A DNA stretch of 6,004 nucleotides from Planctomicrobium piriforme (GTDB lineage: Bacteria; Planctomycetota; Planctomycetia; Pirellulales; PNKZ01): contig CAMCTH010000317.1 in the NCBI GenBank assembly GCA_945877965.1, positions 1-6,004 of the forward strand, given 5' to 3'. The translations under genes were made by a program, and so were the position numbers. The first letter of the stretch is position 1. Each line of letters starts with the position of its first letter. Positions 1 to 4,790 of this stretch are shown one piece after another. The notes under the pieces are model-generated. The model was not told where the DNA came from. It was given only the letters and a program-made list of their open reading frames with translations, and did not search any database.

Positions 1-14
1 GACGTAGATATTGA

Positions 15-31
15 GCGACACGGAATGTCGC
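15..31. repeat. Short perfect inverted repeat upstream of the response regulator
   Basis: GCGACA (15-20) and TGTCGC (26-31) are exact reverse complements around a 5-base CGGAA loop, followed by C and a run of four T (33-36). It could be the end of an upstream gene's weak terminator, or a dyad where a regulator binds ahead of the gene starting at 89. A 6-bp dyad can occur by chance. The remainder of 1-88 shows only a very weak promoter resemblance: TTGTCG at 35-40, then TATCGC at 59-64 with an 18-base spacer. Confidence 0.25.
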
Positions 32-88
32 CTTTTGTCGACGCGGTTGGATTCGCGTTATCGCCCCCGCTTTCGGACGGGACACTCC

Positions 89-1468
89 ATGAAACGCGCC
101 TCCCTGCTCTTAGTAGACGACGACAAGCACATCCTCGAATCGATGGCCGGCTGGCTTCGTGAACAGGAGTACGTCGTCGACACCGCTGCGAGCGTCCCCA
201 CGGCTCTGAGCATCTTAGAAAAGAAGCGGTACGAGATCGTCCTGACCGACATTCGCCTCGAAGAAGGGGACGGCTTCGACATTCTTACTTGGTGCCGCAA
301 GAACCGCCCCGACACGACCGTCATCCTGCTGACCGGCTACGGCTCGGTCGAGACGGCCGTCGAAGCGATCCGCGCCGGCGCGTTCGATCTGCTCACCAAG
401 CCGCTAATCGACGAAGAACTCACCCTCTCGCTGGAACGAGCCCTCAATCAGCGGCACGTCCTCGAAGAGAATCAACAACTCAAACAGCAACTCGATCTCC
501 GCTTCGGGCTCGAAAGCATCGTCGGCCGCGATCCGCAGATGCGGAAGATGTACGACATTATCGACAGCGTGGCCGACACGCGTGCGACGATCCTCGTCAC
601 CGGTGAGAGCGGGACCGGTAAGTCGCTGTTGGCTCGCGCGATTCATCGCCGCAGCAGCCGTCGCGATAAGCCGTTCGTCGAAGTCGCCTGCGGGGCCTTG
701 CCCGAGAACCTGCTGGAAAGCGAACTGTTCGGCCACGTCGCCGGTGCCTTCACCGGCGCGACGGTCGACAAGATCGGCAAGTTCAAACAAGCCGACGGCG
801 GCACCCTGTTCCTCGACGAAATCGGCACCGCGACGCCGGGCCTGCAGGTCAAGCTGCTTCGCGTGCTGCAAGAACTCGAATTCGAACAAGTCGGCGGCTC
901 AAAGACTTTTAAGGTCGACACCCGCGTCGTCCTGGCGACGAACGAACGGCTCGAAGAAGCCGTTGCTGCGGGCCGATTCCGCCAAGATCTGTACTACCGC
1001 ATCAACGTCATCAACATCGAATCGCCGCCGCTCCGCGAGCGGATCACCGACATCCCGATGCTTGCCCAGCACTTTCTCAAGCGAGTAAACGAAGACTCGG
1101 GCAAGAAGGTCCAAGGCTTTAGCGACGAGGCGATCACCGCGCTGCAATCGTATCGCTGGCCCGGCAACGTTCGCGAGTTGCAGAACGTCGTCGAGCGGGC
1201 CGTGCTGTTAGGCAAGAGCGACATGGTCCGCATCGAAGACCTGCCACCGGCGATCTTGGCCCCGGGGCACGTCGACCTCGACGGCCTGAGCCAGCACCAC
1301 AACCTGAAAGAAGCGATGTCGTCGCCCGAGCGGCAGATCATTCTTAAGGTGCTCGAAGACAACCACTGGAACCGCAACGCCAGCGCCGCCGCCTTGGGCA
1401 TCAACCGGACGACGCTCTACAAGAAGATGAAAAAGCTCGGCCTCGAAGAAATGGCCGGGCGCCACTAA
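89..1468 (+). CDS. Sigma-54-dependent response regulator, NtrC family (receiver - AAA+ - Fis-type HTH)
   Basis: This is a two-component transcription activator that should remodel sigma-54 RNA polymerase after phosphorylation by a histidine kinase. The 459-residue protein has the full family layout. The receiver domain (about 4-120) has the acidic pocket D10-D12, phospho-acceptor D54 (in LTDIRL), T82 and K104-P105. A Leu/Gln-rich linker (about 121-138) follows. The AAA+ domain (about 142-370) has Walker A GESGTGKS (172-179), an intact GAFTGA sigma-54 contact loop (219-224), Walker B GGTLFLDEIG (237-246), likely arginine fingers R298 and R304, and the sensor-II motif GNVREL. A Fis-type helix-turn-helix occupies about 412-452. 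The frame stays open upstream to a TTG at 11, but those 26 residues are not receiver-like, and ATG 89 puts LLLVDDD at the normal distance. The Shine-Dalgarno (GGGA, 79-82) is weak. No partner kinase is in the window. The subfamily (NtrC, AtoC, ZraR or other) and the targets cannot be assigned. Confidence 0.96.
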   Translation: MKRASLLLVDDDKHILESMAGWLREQEYVVDTAASVPTALSILEKKRYEIVLTDIRLEEGDGFDILTWCRKNRPDTTVILLTGYGSVETAVEAIRAGAFDLLTKPLIDEELTLSLERALNQRHVLEENQQLKQQLDLRFGLESIVGRDPQMRKMYDIIDSVADTRATILVTGESGTGKSLLARAIHRRSSRRDKPFVEVACGALPENLLESELFGHVAGAFTGATVDKIGKFKQADGGTLFLDEIGTATPGLQVKLLRVLQELEFEQVGGSKTFKVDTRVVLATNERLEEAVAAGRFRQDLYYRINVINIESPPLRERITDIPMLAQHFLKRVNEDSGKKVQGFSDEAITALQSYRWPGNVRELQNVVERAVLLGKSDMVRIEDLPPAILAPGHVDLDGLSQHHNLKEAMSSPERQIILKVLEDNHWNRNASAAALGINRTTLYKKMKKLGLEEMAGRH

Positions 1469-1504
1469 GCCAGCCCTTCACGGACGCATTGTCACCAATT
1501 GCAG

Positions 1505-1536
1505 AAAGCCCAGGGATCGCGCTCCCTGGGCTTTTT
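1505..1536 (+). terminator. Rho-independent terminator after the response regulator
   Basis: A perfect stem pairs AGCCCAGGGA (1507-1516) with TCCCTGGGCT (1523-1532) around a 6-base TCGCGC loop. Two further A-T pairs can form below it, and five T run from 1532 to 1536. It begins 36 bases after the stop codon and closes the regulator as a transcript end, separating it from the lipoprotein gene. Confidence 0.92.
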
Positions 1537-1589
1537 GCGTGCTAGCATCTCGCACTTCTGGCCGCTTTCACACTTCTCTTGACCCCTCC

Positions 1590-1613
1590 GGCGGAAGTTG
1601 ACACACTTCCGCC
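1590..1613. repeat. 9-bp perfect inverted repeat overlapping a -35 box (operator candidate)
   Basis: GGCGGAAGT (1590-1598) and ACTTCCGCC (1605-1613) are exact reverse complements separated by TGACAC. The left arm ends on the first T of the TTGACA hexamer at 1598-1603. The short hexamer CACTTC also occurs at 1553-1558, 1571-1576 and 1604-1609, so the right arm is one of three copies in about 57 bases. The geometry, a dyad covering the -35 region, is that of a repressor or activator site. No T-run follows, so it is not a terminator. The binding protein is unknown. Confidence 0.45.
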
Positions 1614-1626
1614 CGCTCCGTATCGG
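1598..1626 (+). promoter_or_regulatory. Candidate sigma-70-type promoter for the lipoprotein gene
   Basis: A perfect TTGACA (1598-1603) is followed after exactly 17 bases by TATCGG (1621-1626), which shares only the TAT half of the -10 consensus. It lies downstream of the previous terminator and about 110 bases before the ATG at 1738, implying a leader of roughly 100 nt. The weak -10, together with the dyad over the -35, would fit a promoter that depends on a regulator. This is pattern matching only. Confidence 0.4.
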
Positions 1627-1737
1627 CGCCGGACATGATGTCTGCTGCGAGATGCGGAATAGCCCTCAATCACGTTCAAGGATGAGACCGACGTCCGGCG
1701 AACCGGCCCGTCGGAAGACTCCGTAGGAGACGGACCC

Positions 1738-2658
1738 ATGCGCAAGTTCTCGTTCATTACCTTCGTCGGCCTCGCGGCCATGACGATCGGCTGCAGCAAA
1801 TCGGAAGAACAAGCGGCCGTCGCTCCTGCGCCGGTTCCGCCTCCCGATGCGGCCGTGACCGACTTCCTCGAAGCCATCCGCGTCGGCGACGACAAGAAGG
1901 CCGAGGCCATGCTTACCGATCTGGCTCGCCAGAAGACGGCGCAGATGGACCTGATGGTCGCCCCGCCGGGCAGCCCTTCGGCTTCGTTCAAGATTGCCGA
2001 AGTGGAAGTGATCGAAGGCCAGGTCGCGCACGTGTCGAGCATTTGGACCGACACCGGCGACGACGGCAAACCGCAAACCAACGAGTTCGTCTGGGCCCTC
2101 CGTTTGGAACCGCAAGGGTGGCGAATCGCCGGCGTGGCCGTCGCGTTGTTCCCTAACCAACCGCCGCTGCTGTTGGACTTCGAAGACCCGGCCGACATGC
2201 TGCGTAAGCAACAGATGGCCGAGGCTGAGATGCAACGGCAGATGAATCCGCAAGCGACGCAACCGGGCGCAGCGCAACCGGGGACGTTGCCGGCCGGTAC
2301 GAATCCGCAAGCGGTTCAAGCGGGCGGCACCGTCGCCGCGCAAGCCGCTCCGGGACAAGTTCAACCGGCGAGCGGCACGAGCCCCGCCAACCTGACGCAG
2401 CCGGGCGGACAGCCGGGTTCGTTTACTCCGGCCCCTGGTTCATTCACACCCGCGCCGGGAACGCAAGTCCCGGGCTCGGCGACGCCGGGAGCGTTCGCAG
2501 TCGACCCGACGCAGCCGGGAAGCCAAATTCCTGCCGGAAATTTACCGCCGTCGGGCGGATTCAATCCGGCTCCGGTGAGCCCCGCCGCACTGCCGCCAGG
2601 GAGCCCGGTGCCACTCCAAGCGGAACAACCGCAACCGGGTCAGCCGCTGCCTCGCTAG
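1738..2658 (+). CDS. Putative lipoprotein: NTF2-like-looking domain plus Pro/Gln/Gly-rich tail
   Basis: The 306-residue exported protein is of unknown function. Residues 1-18 form a signal peptide (basic MRK, then a hydrophobic stretch) ending in TIGC, so C19 is the likely lipidated residue. T at -3 is acceptable but not ideal. A Pro/Ala linker (about 28-37) leads to a compact domain at about 38-155. Its opening TDFLEAIRVGDDKKAEAML, followed by several beta-type stretches and GWRIAGVAVAL, resembles the NTF2/SnoaL-like fold, a match by pattern and not by search. A Met/Gln-rich segment (155-172) follows. Residues about 173-306 are low-complexity (QPG, PAP, PGS), probably a flexible surface tail. 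The start is well supported: AGGAGA at 1725-1730, seven bases before ATG. It is probably monocistronic, with its own promoter and terminator. The complementary strand carries long open frames through the repetitive part, but these mirror the codon bias. Similar lipoproteins occur in planctomycetes as far as I recall; no catalytic motif is visible. Confidence 0.85.
   Translation: MRKFSFITFVGLAAMTIGCSKSEEQAAVAPAPVPPPDAAVTDFLEAIRVGDDKKAEAMLTDLARQKTAQMDLMVAPPGSPSASFKIAEVEVIEGQVAHVSSIWTDTGDDGKPQTNEFVWALRLEPQGWRIAGVAVALFPNQPPLLLDFEDPADMLRKQQMAEAEMQRQMNPQATQPGAAQPGTLPAGTNPQAVQAGGTVAAQAAPGQVQPASGTSPANLTQPGGQPGSFTPAPGSFTPAPGTQVPGSATPGAFAVDPTQPGSQIPAGNLPPSGGFNPAPVSPAALPPGSPVPLQAEQPQPGQPLPR
2416..2457 (+). 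repeat. Tandem 21-bp coding repeat (GSFTPAP twice)
   Basis: Two adjacent 21-base units (2416-2436 and 2437-2457) each encode GSFTPAP in the tail of the lipoprotein. The DNA copies differ mainly at third codon positions, so the duplication is not very recent or the peptide is under selection. Looser QPG, PGS and PAP units surround it between residues 175 and 303. Confidence 0.8.
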
Positions 2659-2714
2659 GCAGGTGCGCTGATCGCAAGACTATAGCCGTTAGTCGTTTAC
2701 GGCATCGACGCTGG

Positions 2715-2748
2715 AAAGGCCTCGGGATCTCCCGAGGCCTTTCTTTTT
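2715..2748 (+). terminator. Rho-independent terminator after the lipoprotein gene
   Basis: AAAGGCCTCGGG (2715-2726) pairs perfectly with CCCGAGGCCTTT (2731-2742) around a 4-base ATCT loop. A T-rich tract (TTCTTTTT, 2741-2748) follows. It starts 57 bases after the TAG at 2656-2658. The A-tract on the 5' side is too short to argue for strong bidirectional function. Confidence 0.93.
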
Positions 2749-2868
2749 GCGCGAATTGGCTATTCGTTATTTAGCGGGTAAGTTTGCAGGCGTTAATTTC
2801 AACGCATTTGGTGCAAGGCACGCATACGACCGAGTCTGCTCATAGCTTCCAGGCACTTGCTTTGAGCC

Positions 2869-2896
2869 TTGACAACAGAATCGTCAATGCTAGCTT
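2869..2896 (+). promoter_or_regulatory. Candidate promoter of the cysteine-repeat gene
   Basis: TTGACA (2869-2874), 16 bases, then TAGCTT (2891-2896), with TGC immediately before it giving an extended -10 (TGn). Transcription would begin near 2903, giving a leader of roughly 200 nt before the ATG at 3102. It lies downstream of the preceding terminator, as expected for an independent unit. Confidence 0.45.
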
Positions 2897-2999
2897 AGCC
2901 AACCTAGCCTATGCACTCCGGTGCAGAGCACGCGACCGGAAAAGATGACGACAGGGCGTTATCTACCGCAAACGAGCTTGAGCTAGAAACGTTATCGCT

Positions 3000-3024
3000 C
3001 TCGGAGGTCGCCGTTGCGTCCGAG
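3000..3024 (+). other. Leader hairpin
   Basis: CTCGGA (3000-3005) pairs with TCCGAG (3019-3024). Inside, CGC (3009-3011) pairs with GCG (3016-3018) around a CGTT loop, leaving a 3-base bulge GGT. A second small dyad, GGACC/GGTCC (3045-3049 and 3052-3056), follows. These support a folded leader but match no riboswitch class I recognise. Confidence 0.35.
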
Positions 3025-3050
3025 GCAAGCGGGAAGCAGCGGCTGGACCT

Positions 3051-3083
3051 GGGTCCCTGTAGGGTACGTACCTGTTTTTATTT
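3051..3083 (+). promoter_or_regulatory. Possible attenuator-like hairpin and T-run in front of the ribosome-binding site
   Basis: GGT (3052-3054) can pair with ACC (3070-3072), and CCC (3055-3057) with GGG (3062-3064) above it, leaving a 5-base bulge TACGT. The overlapping palindrome GGTACGTACC (3063-3072) offers a competing fold. A T-rich run (3075-3079 and 3081-3083) follows directly, only five bases before the Shine-Dalgarno. The arrangement resembles a weak leader terminator or translation switch. The stem is short and bulged, so it may only be a spacer. Confidence 0.25.
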
Positions 3084-3088
3084 GTCTT

Positions 3089-3094
3089 GGAGGA
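3089..3094 (+). promoter_or_regulatory. Strong Shine-Dalgarno deciding the start at 3102
   Basis: GGAGGA ends seven bases before ATG 3102. This selects that ATG over the in-frame TTG at 3087, which would place the GGAGGA inside the coding sequence and add five residues (MEDFR) ahead of a normal signal peptide. Confidence 0.85.
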
Positions 3095-3101
3095 TTTTAG
3101 A

Positions 3102-3629
3102 ATGAATCGTGCACTAGTGTTCGGCATCGCGATGTTCTTCGCGGTCGTCGGCATCGCCCTTGTTGGCGGTGAGAAGAGCTCGGCCGTTGCCGGTCTGGGC
3201 TGTCATGGTTGTGGTGGTTGCGGCGGTGGTGGTCTGTTCTCGCGTCTCGGCAGCCGTTGCTGCGGCGAACCGGCTTCGTGCTGCGAGCCGGCTCCGGCTC
3301 CGTCGTGCTCGGACGCTTGCAGCTGCGGTGGTGGTTTGTTCTCGCGTCTCCGCAACCGCTGCTGCGGTGCTGAGCCGACCTGCTGTGAGCCGGCCCCGGC
3401 TCCGTCGTGCTGCGAGCCCGATCCGTGCTGCGGCCGTCAAGGTCTGTTCGCTCGCCTGAAGGCCCGTCGCTGCTGTGGCGAACCGGCTTCGTGCTGCGAT
3501 CCGGCCCCGGCTTGCTGCGCCCCGGTTGCCCCGAGCTGCGCCGGTGCGGAAGCCCCGGCCGCTGAAGCCCCGAAGGCCGCCCCGAAGGCTGCCCCGGCTA
3601 AGGAAGCCCCGGCCCCGAAGACCAACTAA
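3102..3629 (+). CDS. Secreted cysteine-rich repeat protein (CC / LFxRL repeats), function unknown
   Basis: The protein has 175 residues and 25 cysteines. Residues 1-30 form an N-terminal signal or anchor: MNR, a hydrophobic core at about 4-22, and SSAVAG as a possible signal peptidase site. A Gly/Cys stretch (GCHGCGGCGGGG, 33-44) leads into three repeats starting at 44, 78 and 114. Each reads roughly G-L-F-[SA]-R-L, a basic stretch, CCG, a short acidic/Pro spacer, CC[ED]PAPA, then Cys. Cysteines mostly come in adjacent pairs. Residues 147-175 are an Ala/Pro/Lys/Glu tail without Cys. The regular CC spacing suggests disulfide cross-linking in the envelope or metal binding; neither is shown. No CxxCH haem motif or enzyme motif is visible. 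Related Cys-pair proteins with a GLF.RL motif occur, as far as I recall, in several planctomycete genomes and are uncharacterised. The gene has its own promoter candidate, long leader, strong Shine-Dalgarno and terminator, which together suggest high expression. Long open frames on the other strand reflect the repetitive GC-rich composition. Confidence 0.88.
   Translation: MNRALVFGIAMFFAVVGIALVGGEKSSAVAGLGCHGCGGCGGGGLFSRLGSRCCGEPASCCEPAPAPSCSDACSCGGGLFSRLRNRCCGAEPTCCEPAPAPSCCEPDPCCGRQGLFARLKARRCCGEPASCCDPAPACCAPVAPSCAGAEAPAAEAPKAAPKAAPAKEAPAPKTN
3231..3518 (+). repeat. Three coding repeats of 34-36 codons in the cysteine-rich gene
   Basis: Units begin at 3231, 3333 and 3441, and the conserved part of each is 78 bases (26 codons), ending at 3308, 3410 and 3518. 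Units 1 and 3 share GEPASCC exactly, while unit 2 has GAEPTCC. Units 1 and 2 share CCEPAPAPSC. The basic segment after LF[SA]RL varies (GSR, RNR, KARR). Similarity at the DNA level is high enough that slippage or unequal exchange could change copy number. Confidence 0.85.
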
Positions 3630-3700
3630 GGTCTGACGGACTGAACGAAACAAAGGAACGGTGAGAGACCCCTGAGTCGCCCGCCGAACTGATGAATCTA

Positions 3701-3739
3701 AAAAGAGACCGGGTTCCGTAAGGAGCCCGGTCTTTTTTT
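3701..3739 (+). terminator. Rho-independent terminator after the cysteine-repeat gene
   Basis: AGACCGGGTTCC (3706-3717) pairs with GGAGCCCGGTCT (3722-3733) with one G-T wobble around a GTAA loop of the GNRA type. Seven T follow (3733-3739). A run of A upstream (3701-3704) extends the stem and would supply a T-tract on the other strand, so it could work in both directions. It begins about 70 bases after the stop codon. Confidence 0.93.
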
Positions 3740-3825
3740 GCGCCCATCCTGAATAACTTACGCAGCCCACGAAGACCGCCGCGCCGCGACGTTGAAAAAA
3801 TGCCTCACTTGCGCAAGCAGCGGGG

Positions 3826-3831
3826 TAAACT
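3826..3831 (+). promoter_or_regulatory. Candidate -10 element (TAAACT) for the two-gene membrane unit
   Basis: TAAACT in a GC-rich setting sits 55 bases before ATG 3887, implying a leader of about 50 nt. No good -35 is at the right distance; CTCACT at 3804-3809 is poor. If real, it places the transcription start inside the 5' extension of the frame and supports the start at 3887 over 3800. Confidence 0.3.
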
Positions 3832-3886
3832 AGCAGGCTCGACCTGTCGCCGCTCGTTTCCCGTCTACCTGCTCGCCTACTCCGCT

Positions 3887-4789
3887 ATGTCCGACACTTC
3901 CGCGACGAATCCCGCCGCCGTCACGCTCCCTTCCGCGGGCATTCGGGGCCTCGTCAGCTATCTGATCTTCCTGCATTTCTTCTTCCTGCTCGTCGGCATC
4001 AAGTCGAGTACCTCGTCGTCGGGGCTGGATCAAGATTTGCGAAATAAGGTGCCGGGCCTCAGGTCGTATCTCCAACTGCTGGGTATGGACCTGTCGTACA
4101 TGTTCCATCTGACGCACTACGACGGCCTCGATAATCTGCAAGACACCGATCACTTCGTCGAGGCGGAGATTCGCCAAGCCGACGGCACGACTAAGACCGT
4201 CGTCTTCGGGCAAGGGATGTTCCCGGGCGTCCGTGCCCGACGCTTCGAGCGACTCGCGTTCGTCGCCTCGTACAGCGCCGAAATCGGCAACGAGAATAAT
4301 GTCAGCTTGCTGACCCAGGCGATCGCTCGCCGGATCATGCTGGAAGAAGGGACTCGCGACCTGACGATCAAGCTCCGCCGCCGCCTGCCGCAGAACCTGA
4401 TGCTGAAGATCGACACGCCCGAGGGAAAGTTGGCCCACAGTCGTTCGCCCGACGATCCGGTCTACTTTCCGACGATCTACGAAGCACGAGCCTTCATGAA
4501 CGAGGAAGGGGAAGTGAGCGTCGCGCAGATCAAGGCCGCGTACGACACGGCCGCTCCGCAAGGAACGACCCCACAACCCGGCGCTTCGCCGACCGGTACC
4601 GCCGCACCGCCGAACGCAACGCCGACCGGCACCGCCCCTGCGGCCGTGCCGTCGGCGACGAAGGCCGGCCTCCTCAGCGGTCCCAGCTTCCCCAGCGTGC
4701 CGGTGCCGACGACGTTGCCGACCTCGACGCTCCCTACTGCGACGCCGTCTCCGACGGCCGTCGGCACGCCGACCGGAGGCGTGAAGTAA
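3887..4789 (+). CDS. Single-pass membrane protein of unknown function, partner of the HTTM protein
   Basis: The 300-residue protein has one hydrophobic segment (about 21-38, LVSYLIFLHFFFLLVGI), preceded by a short polar N-terminus. A mixed alpha/beta domain (about 45-222) includes RYL/MDLSYMFHLTHYDG-like and FPGVRARRFERLA segments with many Arg and Tyr, followed by a Thr/Pro/Ala tail (about 224-300; PTGTA, TPSPT). The domain is probably outside the membrane on the far side of the single span. No catalytic motif is recognisable. The frame extends back to an ATG at 3800, but that extension (RKQRGKLAGSTCRRS) is unlike a protein N-terminus, covers a -10-like TAAACT and has no Shine-Dalgarno. ATG 3887 also lacks a clear Shine-Dalgarno, so the start is moderately sure. 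Its TAA is one base from the ATG of the HTTM gene, so the two are almost certainly co-transcribed and translationally linked. From memory, HTTM genes in planctomycetes often have such a neighbour. It may be an accessory or scaffold subunit. Confidence 0.82.
   Translation: MSDTSATNPAAVTLPSAGIRGLVSYLIFLHFFFLLVGIKSSTSSSGLDQDLRNKVPGLRSYLQLLGMDLSYMFHLTHYDGLDNLQDTDHFVEAEIRQADGTTKTVVFGQGMFPGVRARRFERLAFVASYSAEIGNENNVSLLTQAIARRIMLEEGTRDLTIKLRRRLPQNLMLKIDTPEGKLAHSRSPDDPVYFPTIYEARAFMNEEGEVSVAQIKAAYDTAAPQGTTPQPGASPTGTAAPPNATPTGTAPAAVPSATKAGLLSGPSFPSVPVPTTLPTSTLPTATPSPTAVGTPTGGVK
4775..4779 (+). promoter_or_regulatory. Shine-Dalgarno of the HTTM gene inside the preceding gene
   Basis: GGAGG lies in the last codons of the upstream gene, 11 bases before ATG 4791. 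The spacing is a little long. With the 1-base gap between TAA (4787-4789) and ATG, it favours re-initiation by ribosomes finishing the upstream gene. Confidence 0.6.
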
Positions 4790-4790
4790 C

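Larger units (their letters stand above)
2749..3101 (+). other. Gene-free stretch: upstream region and long leader of the cysteine-repeat gene
   Basis: About 350 bases carry no convincing gene. The first part (2750-2810) is noticeably more A/T-rich than the genes and contains nested short dyads: TTGCA/TGCAA at 2784-2788 and 2812-2816 around GCGTT/AACGC at 2790-2794 and 2801-2805. A promoter candidate follows at 2869-2896. The remaining 200 bases or so are probably transcribed as an untranslated leader with several hairpins. An ATG-initiated frame runs 2911-3105 (64 codons), and its TGA overlaps the next ATG. It has no Shine-Dalgarno, contains codons unlike its neighbours (TTA, TTG, AGG) and covers the downstream ribosome-binding site, so I do not call it a gene. 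Confidence 0.6.

Noticed and set aside
11..88. N-terminal extension of the response regulator from TTG 11
   Set aside because: The 26 residues (Arg-rich, no domain) precede a normal receiver start at ATG 89 and overlap a dyad at 15-31; family length and domain position fit 89.
1635..1685. 16-codon frame (MMSAARCGIALN...) in the lipoprotein leader
   Set aside because: No Shine-Dalgarno, no attenuator-like codon run and too short to distinguish from chance.
1542..2364. Long minus-strand frames opposite the lipoprotein gene
   Set aside because: They are rich in Arg, Ser and Gly, as expected from antisense reading of GC-biased codons, and lack initiation signals and domain features.
2808..2823. 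GG-N10-GC match to a sigma-54 promoter upstream of the cysteine-repeat gene
   Set aside because: Only GG and GC plus a few flanking bases fit; the TTGC half and most of the TGGCAC half are missing. Such matches occur by chance.
3231..3518. CRISPR-like or non-coding tandem array
   Set aside because: The periodicity is in codons, the units diverge mainly at synonymous or spacer positions, and they lie within one open frame with a signal peptide.
3102..3629. Multihaem cytochrome or classical metallothionein
   Set aside because: There are no CxxCH motifs. The CC-pair and Pro spacing, signal peptide and Ala/Pro/Lys tail differ from known small cytoplasmic metallothioneins.
3114..3770. 218-codon minus-strand frame opposite the cysteine-repeat gene
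   Set aside because: It is a by-product of repeats with GCN/CCN codons; it reads as Arg/Ala/Thr repeats and runs through the terminator.
3800..3886. 29-residue extension of the single-span membrane protein
   Set aside because: It has no Shine-Dalgarno, covers a -10-like TAAACT and puts a very basic stretch before a normal N-terminus. The later ATG 3887 is preferred, though not proven.
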